Positions 36,255 through 45,181 of a DNA stretch of 64,000 nt are shown here, in pieces. Source of the DNA: Marinobacter xestospongiae (GTDB lineage Bacteria > Pseudomonadota > Gammaproteobacteria > Pseudomonadales > Oleiphilaceae); contig NZ_JAKZAK010000009.1 of assembly GCF_023156385.1 (NCBI RefSeq), positions 109,603 through 173,602 of the forward strand. Reading direction: 5' to 3'. The position numbers and the translations under genes are program-made. The notes under the pieces were generated by a model that was given only the letters and a program-made list of their open reading frames with translations, had not been told where the DNA came from and made no database searches. The stretch's first letter is position 1, and each line of letters starts with the position of its first letter.

Positions 36255-36989
36255 TTACTCGAGGCAGAACGCCCGCAGCTGGCGGATCACCCAGTCGGCA
36301 TCGTCCAGCGGCAGGTCATGGCCGGCGTCTGGGTGGACCTTGAGCGTCCACTGCCACCGTCGTTCCAGGGCGCGACTGCAGCGCCAGTCCACCAACCGGT
36401 CCTGCTGACTCGCCAGCAGCAGGGCATCCGGCAATGGCCGCCGGGATGCCGGCCGGAAGCGGGCGGCGGCGGCAATCTGCCTCAGGGCGTTGGTGGCGGT
36501 GACCGGGCGCTGGCGCTGGATGCTGTACCACTGTTTGGCGGTCTGCACCGCCATCGGACGGTTGGACGACAGCGCCAGGATATCGCTCTCACGGTGAAAC
36601 AGTTCCCGCCGCGCCAGCAACCTCAACAGCTTCGGCCAGGCGGTGGGCTTCATGCGCTGCCAGGGCGGGCTGAAACCGGAGCTGGTGTTGATCAGCACCA
36701 GTTGCTGGATCTCCCCTTCCTGCGCCTGCTGGGCCCAGTCCAGCGCCACCATACCGCCCAGGGACAGGGCGATCAGGCCATAGGGGCGGGGAATGTGCTG
36801 AACCTGGCGCTGCACGCAGGCGCGGATGTCCGCAATGGTGGTGGGACTGGCCTCCTTGAAGTGAACACCCGTACCCGGCAGGTCCACGGTGTGGAACTGA
36901 TGCCCAGGGAAGGCCGTCGCCAATTGCTGGCGGAACGCCCCCCAATGGGCCTGTTCGCGGGCCAGTCCCCGCAACAGAATCCATCTCAT
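36255..36989 (-). CDS. alpha/beta hydrolase
   Basis: A 244-residue alpha/beta-hydrolase. Nucleophile Ser76 lies in the elbow ALSLGG, and the terminal His is in HPDAGHDLPLDD. The fold also shows LPGTG in the oxyanion-loop region. It starts one base after the stop of the peptidase gene upstream, so the two are likely co-transcribed. Substrate is unknown; esterase or lipase-like activity is the family norm. Confidence 0.8.
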   Translation of the reverse strand: MRWILLRGLAREQAHWGAFRQQLATAFPGHQFHTVDLPGTGVHFKEASPTTIADIRACVQRQVQHIPRPYGLIALSLGGMVALDWAQQAQEGEIQQLVLINTSSGFSPPWQRMKPTAWPKLLRLLARRELFHRESDILALSSNRPMAVQTAKQWYSIQRQRPVTATNALRQIAAAARFRPASRRPLPDALLLASQQDRLVDWRCSRALERRWQWTLKVHPDAGHDLPLDDADWVIRQLRAFCLE

Positions 36990-36990
36990 G

Positions 36991-38091
36991 TCATCGGTTA
37001 TCCCGGTACCAGTGCATAATGGCCGCTTCCCTCAGCATGGACGCTTCCTCCGACACCGGCAACCAGTGGTCGTGGCTGGCAGCCGCGCTGGCCAGGAAAT
37101 CCAGCAGCGGCAGATGACTGCGCAGCACCCGCTGATGGCGATGGGGCACCAGCGGGTTGAACAGGCCATCGAGCCGCAGCAACTGCCGTGGGCGTTTGCG
37201 AATCCAGCGCCAGGAACCCATCTCCAGGGTCAGCGGGATAAAGGCGCCTTCGCTGTGACGGTTGACCTGCTTGTAGAAGTAATCCCACAGATCGCCATGG
37301 GTCAGGTAGTGGCGGGACTGGGGTTCAAAACGGTAGTCGTGATTGGGGTAGGCCTGCTCCCAGATCACCTTAAGCGCCATCACCGAGGCGATACGGCGCA
37401 TCGGACGACGGCGGTAGGCGTAGGGAAACCAGATCTGATCCTGCCAGCCGAAGCCGGAGTGGCAGTCCAGCGCCAGGCTGAACGGACGTCCCGGCAGCAG
37501 GCTGTTGATCACCCCCTCCAGGGCCCGGTTCTCTGGCTCCATGCCCTGCTCCGGATCGCCAATGTACCAGGGCAGACGGGGCGACAGTCGCTGGCCGCCC
37601 AGCAGGAAGGCACTGCGATCCTGAGCGGTGATGGGGGCGTTGCGCATCAGGTCGACGCCGTTGGGATTGCTGCGCTGGTTCAGGTACATGCCGCCGGGGT
37701 TGAGGATTGGCAGTACGGTGATGTGAACCTTTTCCAGCAACTCCCGCAGGTGCTGGTCCCACTTCAGCCGCGACAACAGGTTCCGCAGCCAGGCGATCAC
37801 CACCTGCGAGCCGATGCGTTCGAGCCCGTGCACCCCGCCCACCAGCAGGAACGCCGGCACGTTGGGCGAGTCGCTGCCCAGGTCGGCGCGGTAGATGGGC
37901 ACGGTCACGTCCTTCAGCGCCACCCGCTCCACCACCTGGGTGCTGACCCAGCCCGGCGCTTCCGCCAGGGTACGCTCCAGCTTGACCATCTCTGGCAGGA
38001 AGGTCCGTAGCAGGCGACGTTGACGGCTGTCGCGGGTGGCCTGTTCGGCGGGAATGGCGGCGTGGGGGGTAAGGGCTCTGAGTTCGGTCAT
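36991..38091 (-). CDS. M14-family zinc carboxypeptidase-like protein
   Basis: A 366-residue protein with a complete M14 zinc site: His88 and Glu91 in GGVHGLER, His211 in ALDCHSGF, and the likely catalytic Glu290 in LTLEMGSW. NPNGVDLMRN is the substrate-binding Asn-Arg element. No signal peptide is visible, so it is predicted cytoplasmic. Similar proteins are annotated as DUF2817 or succinylglutamate-desuccinylase-like peptidases. It is upstream of and nearly touching the alpha/beta-hydrolase gene. Confidence 0.8.
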   Translation of the reverse strand: MTELRALTPHAAIPAEQATRDSRQRRLLRTFLPEMVKLERTLAEAPGWVSTQVVERVALKDVTVPIYRADLGSDSPNVPAFLLVGGVHGLERIGSQVVIAWLRNLLSRLKWDQHLRELLEKVHITVLPILNPGGMYLNQRSNPNGVDLMRNAPITAQDRSAFLLGGQRLSPRLPWYIGDPEQGMEPENRALEGVINSLLPGRPFSLALDCHSGFGWQDQIWFPYAYRRRPMRRIASVMALKVIWEQAYPNHDYRFEPQSRHYLTHGDLWDYFYKQVNRHSEGAFIPLTLEMGSWRWIRKRPRQLLRLDGLFNPLVPHRHQRVLRSHLPLLDFLASAAASHDHWLPVSEEASMLREAAIMHWYRDNR

Positions 38092-38162
38092 GGAGCCAAC
38101 GCTATAGCCGAAGTGCTACCGTTTGGTGACAGTCACCACCGACCGGTGGAAGCAGGATGGGA

Positions 38163-38214
38163 AACGGCATCGCGGCTACCGGAACGGCGGCCGCGATGCC
38201 GTTCCGGTAGCCGC
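38163..38214. repeat. two interleaved inverted repeats (mutually exclusive hairpins)
   Basis: Arm A AACGGCATCGCGGC (38163-38176) pairs perfectly with 38190-38203. Arm B GCGGCTACCGGAACGGC (38172-38188) pairs perfectly with 38198-38214. The arms overlap, so only one hairpin can form at a time. The sequence lies in the 130-base gap between two leftward genes, directly after the lipoprotein stop. Confidence 0.8.
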
Positions 38215-38221
38215 TACGGAG

Positions 38222-39199
38222 TTACTGGCTCAGCGAGCGGGACGGATAGGCGCGGATAGTGCCACCTTCGGTGGTGGTGAGCACCAGGGCGCCATCGGCG
38301 TTAAAATCAGCGGAGCGGACCTGCTCCAGACTGCCCATGAAACGACGCTCCTGCGCCAGCACCTCAGGCTGGCAGGCCATCATGGTGGAGGCCAGGCGGC
38401 TGATACCGAGACCTTCCCCGGTCACCTCATACCCACCCATGAAGCGGTTACAGGAGGCCCGACCGGCGATGCGGTCATCGGCCAGGAAATTGATGGTGGC
38501 GCGGGTGTCATCCACCATGCCCTCGCCATCAATCGACTCCACCACCCATTCCACGCCCTGCAGCAACTGCCGGGGATCGCCACCACAACCGGCCAACGTG
38601 CGGCCATTGCGGTTCAGCTCAACCTGGTAGGGATGGGGCATACCGGTCATGGAATCGCGACACAGCTGGCGCTCCACCGCCAGGGTCACCGGACCGTTTG
38701 CCAGCTCAGCGGTCAGGGTCAGCCCCAACGGCTGCCGTGACTGCACCTGATACGGCACCACCTGGCTGGTCTTGCCAGGTTCATCGAAGGTGAGCTGATC
38801 CTGCGCCAGGCTGACCCGCCAGAACGGCTCATTGCCACCGGCGCTGAAAGTGTCAGGTACGGCGTCGAGGGCCACACACTCGGGCCAGGCACGGCCATCC
38901 ACTTCCAGCAAAGCGAGGTCACCCTTGGTCCAGAAGCTGGTACCGGCGTTGTTGGGGCTCTGGTACTTGGCGCCGGACGCCGCCGGCACCTGCTCCAGCA
39001 CCAGGGTGCGGTTGCCGGCCTGCAGCGTCGCCCGCTCACCGTCGAAACCGGCCAGCACCTGAAGCTGGCCACACTCATAGCCGGCCAGCGGTTCCACACT
39101 GCTGCCACCGGCGGCCATCCCACCGCCAATCGAGGCGCAACCCGACAATGCGGCCAGCCCAGTCAGGGCCGCCGCCGCAAGAGGACGCATTGGGTTCAT
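38222..39199 (-). CDS. multi-domain envelope lipoprotein (MliC-like plus META/HslJ-like)
   Basis: A 325-residue lipoprotein with lipobox LSGC (Cys21). Residues 39-105 resemble MliC-type lysozyme inhibitors (YECGQLQVLAGFDGERATLQ). Residues 110-205 resemble the COG3650-type domain (GNEPFWRVSL). Residues 213-320 are a META/HslJ-type domain (LLQGVEWVVESIDG, CNRFMGGYEV). It is probably anchored in the envelope and may protect peptidoglycan from lysozyme. The binding site AGGAGA lies just inside the edge of the adjacent structured repeat copy. Confidence 0.75.
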   Translation of the reverse strand: MNPMRPLAAAALTGLAALSGCASIGGGMAAGGSSVEPLAGYECGQLQVLAGFDGERATLQAGNRTLVLEQVPAASGAKYQSPNNAGTSFWTKGDLALLEVDGRAWPECVALDAVPDTFSAGGNEPFWRVSLAQDQLTFDEPGKTSQVVPYQVQSRQPLGLTLTAELANGPVTLAVERQLCRDSMTGMPHPYQVELNRNGRTLAGCGGDPRQLLQGVEWVVESIDGEGMVDDTRATINFLADDRIAGRASCNRFMGGYEVTGEGLGISRLASTMMACQPEVLAQERRFMGSLEQVRSADFNADGALVLTTTEGGTIRAYPSRSLSQ

Positions 39200-39214
39200 G
39201 TTTTATCTCCTAAG

Positions 39215-39476
39215 TGTGCCGCTTGGCGAATTCGCTGATCTACTGCGTGACGCTGGGGCCTCTGGCCTAGGCGCCAATCCGCAGGTGTGGTGGTGCCACA
39301 TCAAGGATTGGAAACACCGGCCAGAGGCCCCAGCGTCGCGCCCTTCGGGAGCCACTGAGAGCCTTGATAGCCGCGTTACGCTGTCTCGATTTGGAACCAC
39401 CAAACCTTCACCACCGTGCCTTGCTCTCAAGGCTCTCAGTGGCTCAGTAGATTAGCGAATTCGCCAAACGGCACAC
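39215..39476 (-). repeat. 262-bp structured repeat element, copy 2 (inverted)
   Basis: Terminal inverted repeats 39215-39245 and 39446-39476 match at 29 of 31 positions. In the leftward sense, hairpin 1 has perfect 19-base arms (39427-39445 and 39349-39367) and the same conserved 26-base loop block as copy 1 (39381-39406, identical). Hairpin 2 has arms 39319-39341 and 39246-39268 (22 of 23 pairs). Stem sequences differ from copy 1 but remain complementary. The element abuts the ribosome binding site of the leftward lipoprotein gene. The remaining 100 bases up to 39575 hold only the presumed promoter of the rightward GST gene. Confidence 0.9.
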
Positions 39477-39575
39477 CAACTCACATTCCTGAAGATTCTA
39501 GAACGATCCGGTTATAAATTCGCTGCGAAAACATTACGCTTAGGCCATCCTGCCACTGCCACCGAGGAATGCTCC

Positions 39576-40310
39576 ATGGCCGTTCGACTGTATCAGTTTG
39601 CCATTTCCCATTTCTGTGAGAAGTCCCGCTGGGCGCTTGAGTACAAGGGCATCCAGTACCAGCCGGTGTACCTGCTACCGGGCAGCCACATCAAGACCAT
39701 CAAGGCGCTGGCGGGGACCTCATCGGTGCCGGTGCTGGAGCATGACCAGGAGGTGGTGCAGGGCTCGGAGCAGATCACCGATTACCTCGACCGCACCTTC
39801 CCCGACAACCCGCTGACGCCGGAAAACGAGGATGAACGGGCCCAGGCCCTGGCCTGGGAGCAGCGTCTGGACGAGGAGGCCGGGCCGGCGGTGCGCTGCT
39901 ACTGCTATCACCATCTGCTGCAGCGGCCCAAGGTGGTCACCCCGCTGCTGACCGCGCAGACACCGTTCTACAACCGCTACCTGGTGCGTCTGGCGTTCAG
40001 CCGGATTGACGAGGTCATGCGTAACTGGATGAAGATCAACGAAAAGACCGCAGCCCAGTCGATGGAGACCATGACCGCAGTGCTACAGGATCTGGCCGAG
40101 GCCTATCAGTCGGGCCCCTACCTGGTGGGGGATCGCTTCAGCCGCGCCGATCTGACCGCCGCCGCACTGTTCGCACCACTGTTCCAGCCCGCCGGTTATC
40201 CGGTGCCCTGGCCCAAGCCGGAGCGCTTACCCCAGGCCATGCAGCAGTGGCTGGAGAGCCAGCAGTCAGCGCTGGCCCCGCTGATCGCACAGTATGAGCG
40301 GCACCGCTAA
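39576..40310 (+). CDS. glutathione S-transferase-like protein
   Basis: A 244-residue protein. The N-terminal thioredoxin fold begins YQFAISHFCEKSRWALEYKG, with a Cys in the CEKSRW position used by some GST and glutaredoxin-like families, and the glutathione site QGSEQITDYLDR. The helical C-terminal domain follows (YLVGDRFSRADLTAAALFAP). Its stop overlaps that of the convergent lipoprotein gene. The function is probably detoxification; the substrate is unknown. Confidence 0.85.
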   Translation: MAVRLYQFAISHFCEKSRWALEYKGIQYQPVYLLPGSHIKTIKALAGTSSVPVLEHDQEVVQGSEQITDYLDRTFPDNPLTPENEDERAQALAWEQRLDEEAGPAVRCYCYHHLLQRPKVVTPLLTAQTPFYNRYLVRLAFSRIDEVMRNWMKINEKTAAQSMETMTAVLQDLAEAYQSGPYLVGDRFSRADLTAAALFAPLFQPAGYPVPWPKPERLPQAMQQWLESQQSALAPLIAQYERHR

Positions 40311-40813
40311 CGAGCGGTCCGTACCAGCACCAGAGTGCCAAGATCGGCGCCGGCGGCGGTTGGGTCGACGCTGTTCATGGTGTCGGTGATCCACAGCAGT
40401 CGCCCCGCCGGGTCGGTGATGCGGGCCTGCACCGCGTAACGATGGCGGGCCTTGAGGTCACTGCGGGGCACCACCAGCTCGAAGTCGAACGGTACCTGCT
40501 GCCCCTCGCTGGTGAAGCTGAAGTCCGCCAACCGTGTGGACGGCGCATCCGCCAGCGACACATCCTCCAGAGACACCGTCACCACACTGTCCGCCGGCAG
40601 CGCCATGCGTTCACGGTAGCTGATCGCCCCGGTCACCCGGTAGCTGTCGGAGGCCGCCTGGGGCTCTGGCGTTGTCCCGGAGGTTGTCTCGGTGGTCGCC
40701 ATCGGCGTGCAGGCCACGGCCAGCAGCGCCAGCATCAGGACCGGCAGGCGGCGCAGGGAAGGCCCGAACTTGCGGGACCCACCGGTGCGTGAATAAAGCG
40801 AATGCGAAGTCAT
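40307..40813 (-). CDS. YbaY-family envelope lipoprotein
   Basis: A 168-residue lipoprotein with signal VLMLALLAVAC and lipid Cys36. The rest matches the YbaY domain: VTGAISYRERMALPADSVVT, then VSLEDVSLADA and YAVQARITDPAGRLLWITDT. These proteins are small beta-rich envelope lipoproteins of unclear function, in some species linked to stress. The stop overlaps that of the convergent GST gene by four bases. Confidence 0.85.
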   Translation of the reverse strand: MTSHSLYSRTGGSRKFGPSLRRLPVLMLALLAVACTPMATTETTSGTTPEPQAASDSYRVTGAISYRERMALPADSVVTVSLEDVSLADAPSTRLADFSFTSEGQQVPFDFELVVPRSDLKARHRYAVQARITDPAGRLLWITDTMNSVDPTAAGADLGTLVLVRTAR

Positions 40814-40876
40814 CTCAGTCTCCTTGGAAGACGCATGGGAAAGGCTTTGGAGGGTGGACGGCCGGGCTCTGTCGAG

Positions 40877-41869
40877 TCATGGCAACGCCACATGTTGACG
40901 ACGGTACTGCCCCGGCAGGGTCCCGGTCCAGCGCCGGAATGCCCGGGTGAACGCACTCTGCTCAGAAAATCCCAGCAGCAACGCCACTTCCGCCAGGCTC
41001 AGCACCGGGTCCGCCAGGTACTGACGGGCCAGCTGCTCGCGGCTACGGTCCAGCCACTGCTGCCAGCTCAGGCCATGCCCCCGCAAACGCCGCTGCAGGG
41101 TTCGGGGTGACATGTGCAGTACCCGGGCAGCCCGCGCCAGGGTGGGATCACCTTCGGCCAGCAGCCGCAGCAACACCTGCTGCAACTGCCGCTCCAGCGC
41201 AGTGGACGCCGGCAGCGCCCGCAACAGGGCCTGGGCCTGGCGATCCAGCAACTGCCGCAGCGCCGGGTCCCGCCCCGGCATGGCCATGGTCAGGTACGAC
41301 AGCGGGAAACGCACCCGTACGTGACTGTCCTGCCATTGCACCGGACAGCCAAAAAACGCCTGGTAGGCCTGATCGGTGGCCTGCGCCACCGAGCCCCGGA
41401 AACTGACCCGGCTCAGCGGTGGCGGCTGATCGATCTGGCGACGCAGGAAGGTCACCAGCGCGGCAATGCCGACACCGTCGCCCTGGCGACCCAGGGGTTG
41501 CTCGGGCCGGGGCCAGCGGATCTCCACCTCGCCGTCCAGCATCGCCACGTCCGCCAGGCGCTCGCCGTAGAACAGGGTTTCGTACCGCTGGTAGGCCCGC
41601 AGGGCGTCACCCAGGGTCTCCGAGGCCAGCACCAGATACCCCAGCACCCCAACATGGGCCGGTTCCACACCGGCACCAATTTCCAGCTCGGCTGCCGGTT
41701 CCTGCGGCACCAGCGCCAACGCCTGGGCCAGCAGGTCACGCCACACCGGGATCGGCACTGTCTCCGCCATCGCCCAACGCTCAAGTTCCGCCGCCAGGGC
41801 GGCGCTATGCAACCCGCGACGGGCCAGCCAGTCGGTCAACAGTCCTGTCCAGGCTCCGGTTACCCGCAT
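40877..41869 (-). CDS. AraC-family regulator with arabinose-binding-type sensor domain
   Basis: A 330-residue regulator. ATG 41869 has GAGG five bases upstream; GTG 41875 is an alternative. The N-terminal 200 residues resemble the Arabinose_bd (PF12625) sensor of OruR/GbdR-like regulators (AHVGVLGYLVLASETLGDAL). The C-terminal domain has two helix-turn-helix motifs (PTLARAARVLHMSPRTLQRR, LSLAEVALLLGFSEQSAFTR). It is divergent from the fatty acid hydroxylase-like gene 120 bases away, its most likely target. Confidence 0.85.
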   Translation of the reverse strand: MRVTGAWTGLLTDWLARRGLHSAALAAELERWAMAETVPIPVWRDLLAQALALVPQEPAAELEIGAGVEPAHVGVLGYLVLASETLGDALRAYQRYETLFYGERLADVAMLDGEVEIRWPRPEQPLGRQGDGVGIAALVTFLRRQIDQPPPLSRVSFRGSVAQATDQAYQAFFGCPVQWQDSHVRVRFPLSYLTMAMPGRDPALRQLLDRQAQALLRALPASTALERQLQQVLLRLLAEGDPTLARAARVLHMSPRTLQRRLRGHGLSWQQWLDRSREQLARQYLADPVLSLAEVALLLGFSEQSAFTRAFRRWTGTLPGQYRRQHVALP

Positions 41870-41991
41870 TGCCACCTCGCTTGCCGTTATTGGCGTAAAT
41901 TATCAATTTGGTGGCGTCAATCGTCAATCCAGAAACCCGATAGCGGGTCAGACTGAAACTCCAATATCAACAACAAGACCGGAGTCGAACC

Positions 41992-42927
41992 GTGACATCG
42001 CTGACCGACCTGTTCCAGGGTGTGCTGGCCGACAGCGGCCTGCTACCACTGTGGCAGACCCTCGCGCCCTGGCTGGCACTGGATGAACGCCAGCTGATCT
42101 TCGTCGTCGCCACACCGGTGTTCCTACTGCTGACACTGTGGGAGTACCGTCGCATCCGCCACGATCCGCGGCTGATGAACCTGCACGAGGCCATCCGCAA
42201 TTTTGCCCTGGGGGCGGGCTACCAGCTCACCGAGCTGCTGTTTGCCGGCATCGTCGCCTTTCCGGTCTTCGCGTTGTGTTACCACTACCGCTTATGGGAC
42301 CTGCCACTGACCTGGCCGGTGGCGCTGCTGACGTTCATCGGGGTGGATTTCTGCTTTTACTGGATGCACCGTTGCAGCCACCGCATGCGCTGGTTCTGGG
42401 CTGCCCATGTGGTGCACCACTCCTCCGAGCGGATGAACTTTTCCACCGCCATGCGCCAAAACGCCACCAACATTTTCAACGGCAACTGGGCCTTCTACCT
42501 GCCGCTGGCACTGCTGGGGTTCAACCCGGTATGGATCGGCGTGGCCTATGCGCTGTCACTGGTGTACCAGTTCTTTATCCACACCACCCTGGTGCGGCAG
42601 CTGCCGGCGGCCATTGAGTGGCTGTTCAACACCCCCAGCCACCACCGCGTCCACCATGGCCGCAATCCCGGCTACATCGACCGCAACTACGGCGGCGTAC
42701 TGATTCTCTGGGACCGGCTGTTCGGCACCTTCACCGCCGAGGACCCGCAGCGGCCACCGGAGTACGGCATCACCACCCCCGTACCGAACCAGCGCCTGCT
42801 GACCCTGTGGACCCACGAGTACGTCGACCTGTTCCGCGCCATGGCCCGCCCCGGCCGCTGGCACCAACGCCTGCAACACCTGTGGCGGCCGCCGGAGTGG
42901 CAGCGGGAGAGCGATCGTCAGGGATAA
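41992..42927 (+). CDS. fatty acid hydroxylase/sterol desaturase family protein
   Basis: A 311-residue membrane protein with four or five helices and the three histidine clusters of this di-iron family: HRCSH, HVVHHSSE and HRVHHGRN. The start is GTG 41992 with GGAG seven bases upstream. Such enzymes insert oxygen or a double bond into lipids at the membrane. The divergent AraC regulator probably controls it. The lipid substrate is unknown. Confidence 0.88.
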   Translation: MTSLTDLFQGVLADSGLLPLWQTLAPWLALDERQLIFVVATPVFLLLTLWEYRRIRHDPRLMNLHEAIRNFALGAGYQLTELLFAGIVAFPVFALCYHYRLWDLPLTWPVALLTFIGVDFCFYWMHRCSHRMRWFWAAHVVHHSSERMNFSTAMRQNATNIFNGNWAFYLPLALLGFNPVWIGVAYALSLVYQFFIHTTLVRQLPAAIEWLFNTPSHHRVHHGRNPGYIDRNYGGVLILWDRLFGTFTAEDPQRPPEYGITTPVPNQRLLTLWTHEYVDLFRAMARPGRWHQRLQHLWRPPEWQRESDRQG

Positions 42928-42951
42928 AAAAGCCCCGCCGATTGGCAGGGC
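42925..42951 (-). terminator. intrinsic terminator of the TonB receptor gene
   Basis: Read leftward, GCCCTGCC-AATC-GGCGGGGC with one G-T pair is followed by six T. It lies 35 bases after the receptor stop and at the end of the convergent hydroxylase-like gene. Confidence 0.8.
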
Positions 42952-42985
42952 TCAGGGACGCTAACGGAAGACGTTTAGCAACGGC

Positions 42986-45019
42986 TCAGAACTGGTACGC
43001 CGCGGAGACCTTGACGTTGCGGCCCGGCTCGAAGTCGTCGAGGGTGAAGCCGCGGGCAATGCCGGAGCGGGAGGCGTGGGAGGTGTACTGCTCGTCGAGC
43101 AGGTTATCCACCCCCAAGGTCAGCACCAGACCATCGACCTGGGCCGGGGTCCACTGGGCGTAAACCGAGTGAACATTGTAGCCTTCCTTGACCGGCGCGC
43201 CATCCAGCACGTTGTCTTCTTCCAGCACCCACTGGGACTGCCAGCCCATGTCCACGCCCAGGTCGTACAGGGTGTAGTCCAGGTTCAGGGTGATGGTGTC
43301 GCCCTGGTCGGCACTGCGGCCGTTGACATCCAGCGCCGGGGTGTCGTTGGTGCGGTTGTTGGCCTCGGAGTAGGCGTAGCTCAGCTTGGCGCTGAAGGCG
43401 TCGTAGCCGTACAGGGCGCTGAGTTCCACCCCTTCGATACGCTCGTCACCGTCGTTGATGATGTCGTAACGGGCGGCATCACCGTTGTACACCGAGCGGA
43501 TAGAATCGTCGATGTCGGTCTGGAACAGGGTGAGGTTGGAGGCAAAGCTGTGCAGGCCGCTGTTGAACTGATAGCGGGCACCAACCTGGGAGTTGAGACC
43601 GGACTCTTCCTTGATGTCGTCCGCCAGGAACGCCACTTCCTGGTAGCGGATGAAGGTTTCGAACAGCTGCGGCGCCTTGAACAGCTCACGGGCGCTGGCA
43701 AACAGGGTCAGGTTGTCGTTGACGGCAAAATCGGTGGCCAGGGCCCAGCTGACGTCGCTGAAGCTCTTGTCGCCGGTCACCGCGTCGCGGTCGAAGTGGT
43801 CGTAGCGCACACCTGGCGTCACCGAGAAGGCGTCGGTCAGTTGCAGCCGGTCTTCCAGGTACAGCGCGGTGGTGGTGCCGTCTTCTTCAATCCAGGGGTC
43901 GCTGCCGTAGCGGGCACGGCTCTCCTGGCGGTTGTAGTCCAGGCCGTAAGTGAACTGGTGGGCCACCGGGCCGGTGCCAACCCGGGACACCGCCAGCACG
44001 TTGGTACCGGTGTTGGTGTTCTCGGCGGTGTTGTCAGACAGCCGGTTGCTGGGCCAGCGGATATCGATCTGGGATTCGTCCCGGTTCAGTTCGATCTGGT
44101 TGCGGTAAACCCCAACTTCCAGATTCAGCGCCGCCCCCAGGTCGTAAGCGTAGTTCAGCGCCAGGGTGTCGCGGTTGTACTCGGTAGGCAGTACCAGGTC
44201 GCCGGACAGGCCGTCGTTGGCGGAGCCGCCCATGTCCGGACGCGGGCTGTAGTCACCTTCATCCTGGTAACGGTCGTAGCTCAGTTGCAGGCGATGGCCC
44301 ACGGCGGGCTCCCAGCCCAGCTTCATCAGCATATTGCCGATTTCGCCGTCAGAACCAATGGTCTCGTTGCCGTCACCATCGTCGAAATTGTCACGATCGA
44401 TCAGGTAGCCATACAGCAGCGCGTCCACGGTGTCGGTGAGCTGGCCGTACACGGTGGCCGAACCCTGGGTGTAGGCGTTGGTGCCATGGCCGGCGTACAG
44501 ACGGGCGCCGTACTGTTCACCCGGGCGCAGCATGTCCTGGGCGTTCTTGGTCTCGAAGTGCACGGAGCCACCCAGGCCACTGTTGGTGACCGAGTTGTTG
44601 CCCACCTGCACGTCCACCGCCTGGATGATGTCCGGGTTCAGGGTCAGGTTGCCGATGTGGTGGAACATGCTGGCGTACTGGGAGGCGCCGTCCAGGCGGA
44701 TGTCCAGGTCGGTTTCGTTGAGACCACGGATGTTGATGCGCTGGGTCACCGAGTGGGTGCCGCCGACGTCCACGCCGGGAATGTCCCGCAGCAGGTCGGA
44801 CATGTGATCGGCCTGTTTCAGGGCAATGTCCTGATCCCCCAGGTACTCGGAGGAACTGGTGACCTTGGCACCCCAGACCTGCAACGGCTGGAGCTCGGTG
44901 GCTTCGCCCCCTACCTGGGCCACGACCGGGCTGGACGCGAGGACGGCGGCGATGGACAGACTGAGGGGGGAACCACGGAAAGGAAGCGCGCGGAAAGAGC
45001 GCATGGGACTGCGTGCCAT
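42986..45019 (-). CDS. TonB-dependent receptor, siderophore locus 2
   Basis: A 677-residue receptor. I choose ATG 45019 (MARSPMRSFRALP); the longer frame to 45085 overlaps a Fur-like box. A signal peptide ends near PVVAQ. The plug has LRDIPGVDVGGTHSVTQRIN and IRGLNETDLDIRLDG, and the barrel ends with a terminal Phe (VSAAYQF). It is divergent from an AraC-MFS-FecCD-FecCD-ATPase-binding protein run, so it is the outer-membrane gate of the second siderophore system. The ligand is not known. Confidence 0.88.
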   Translation of the reverse strand: MARSPMRSFRALPFRGSPLSLSIAAVLASSPVVAQVGGEATELQPLQVWGAKVTSSSEYLGDQDIALKQADHMSDLLRDIPGVDVGGTHSVTQRINIRGLNETDLDIRLDGASQYASMFHHIGNLTLNPDIIQAVDVQVGNNSVTNSGLGGSVHFETKNAQDMLRPGEQYGARLYAGHGTNAYTQGSATVYGQLTDTVDALLYGYLIDRDNFDDGDGNETIGSDGEIGNMLMKLGWEPAVGHRLQLSYDRYQDEGDYSPRPDMGGSANDGLSGDLVLPTEYNRDTLALNYAYDLGAALNLEVGVYRNQIELNRDESQIDIRWPSNRLSDNTAENTNTGTNVLAVSRVGTGPVAHQFTYGLDYNRQESRARYGSDPWIEEDGTTTALYLEDRLQLTDAFSVTPGVRYDHFDRDAVTGDKSFSDVSWALATDFAVNDNLTLFASARELFKAPQLFETFIRYQEVAFLADDIKEESGLNSQVGARYQFNSGLHSFASNLTLFQTDIDDSIRSVYNGDAARYDIINDGDERIEGVELSALYGYDAFSAKLSYAYSEANNRTNDTPALDVNGRSADQGDTITLNLDYTLYDLGVDMGWQSQWVLEEDNVLDGAPVKEGYNVHSVYAQWTPAQVDGLVLTLGVDNLLDEQYTSHASRSGIARGFTLDDFEPGRNVKVSAAYQF

Positions 45020-45070
45020 AGTAGAAAATCCTGCCAGAGCTGATCGTCCGCTGATCATGATGAAGTTAAT

Positions 45071-45089
45071 GATATGAATTCTCATTTAT
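45071..45089. promoter_or_regulatory. Fur-box-like site in the divergent receptor/AraC region
   Basis: Read leftward, ATAAATGAGAATTCATATC matches the Fur consensus at 12 of 19 positions and contains the TGAGAATTCA core. It lies between the divergent receptor and AraC genes and could control both. Confidence 0.55.
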
Positions 45090-45181
45090 GTTACGGACTG
45101 CAAAGCCGGATAGGAAGACGGTATCATTCTGCTCAATCGCCTTCGCGTTATGCACAAACGTCAACTTGGATCGAGCCCGCC

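Noticed and set aside
45020..45085. Extended N-terminus of the second TonB receptor
   Set aside because: The extension overlaps a Fur-like operator; ATG 45019 begins a proper signal peptide.
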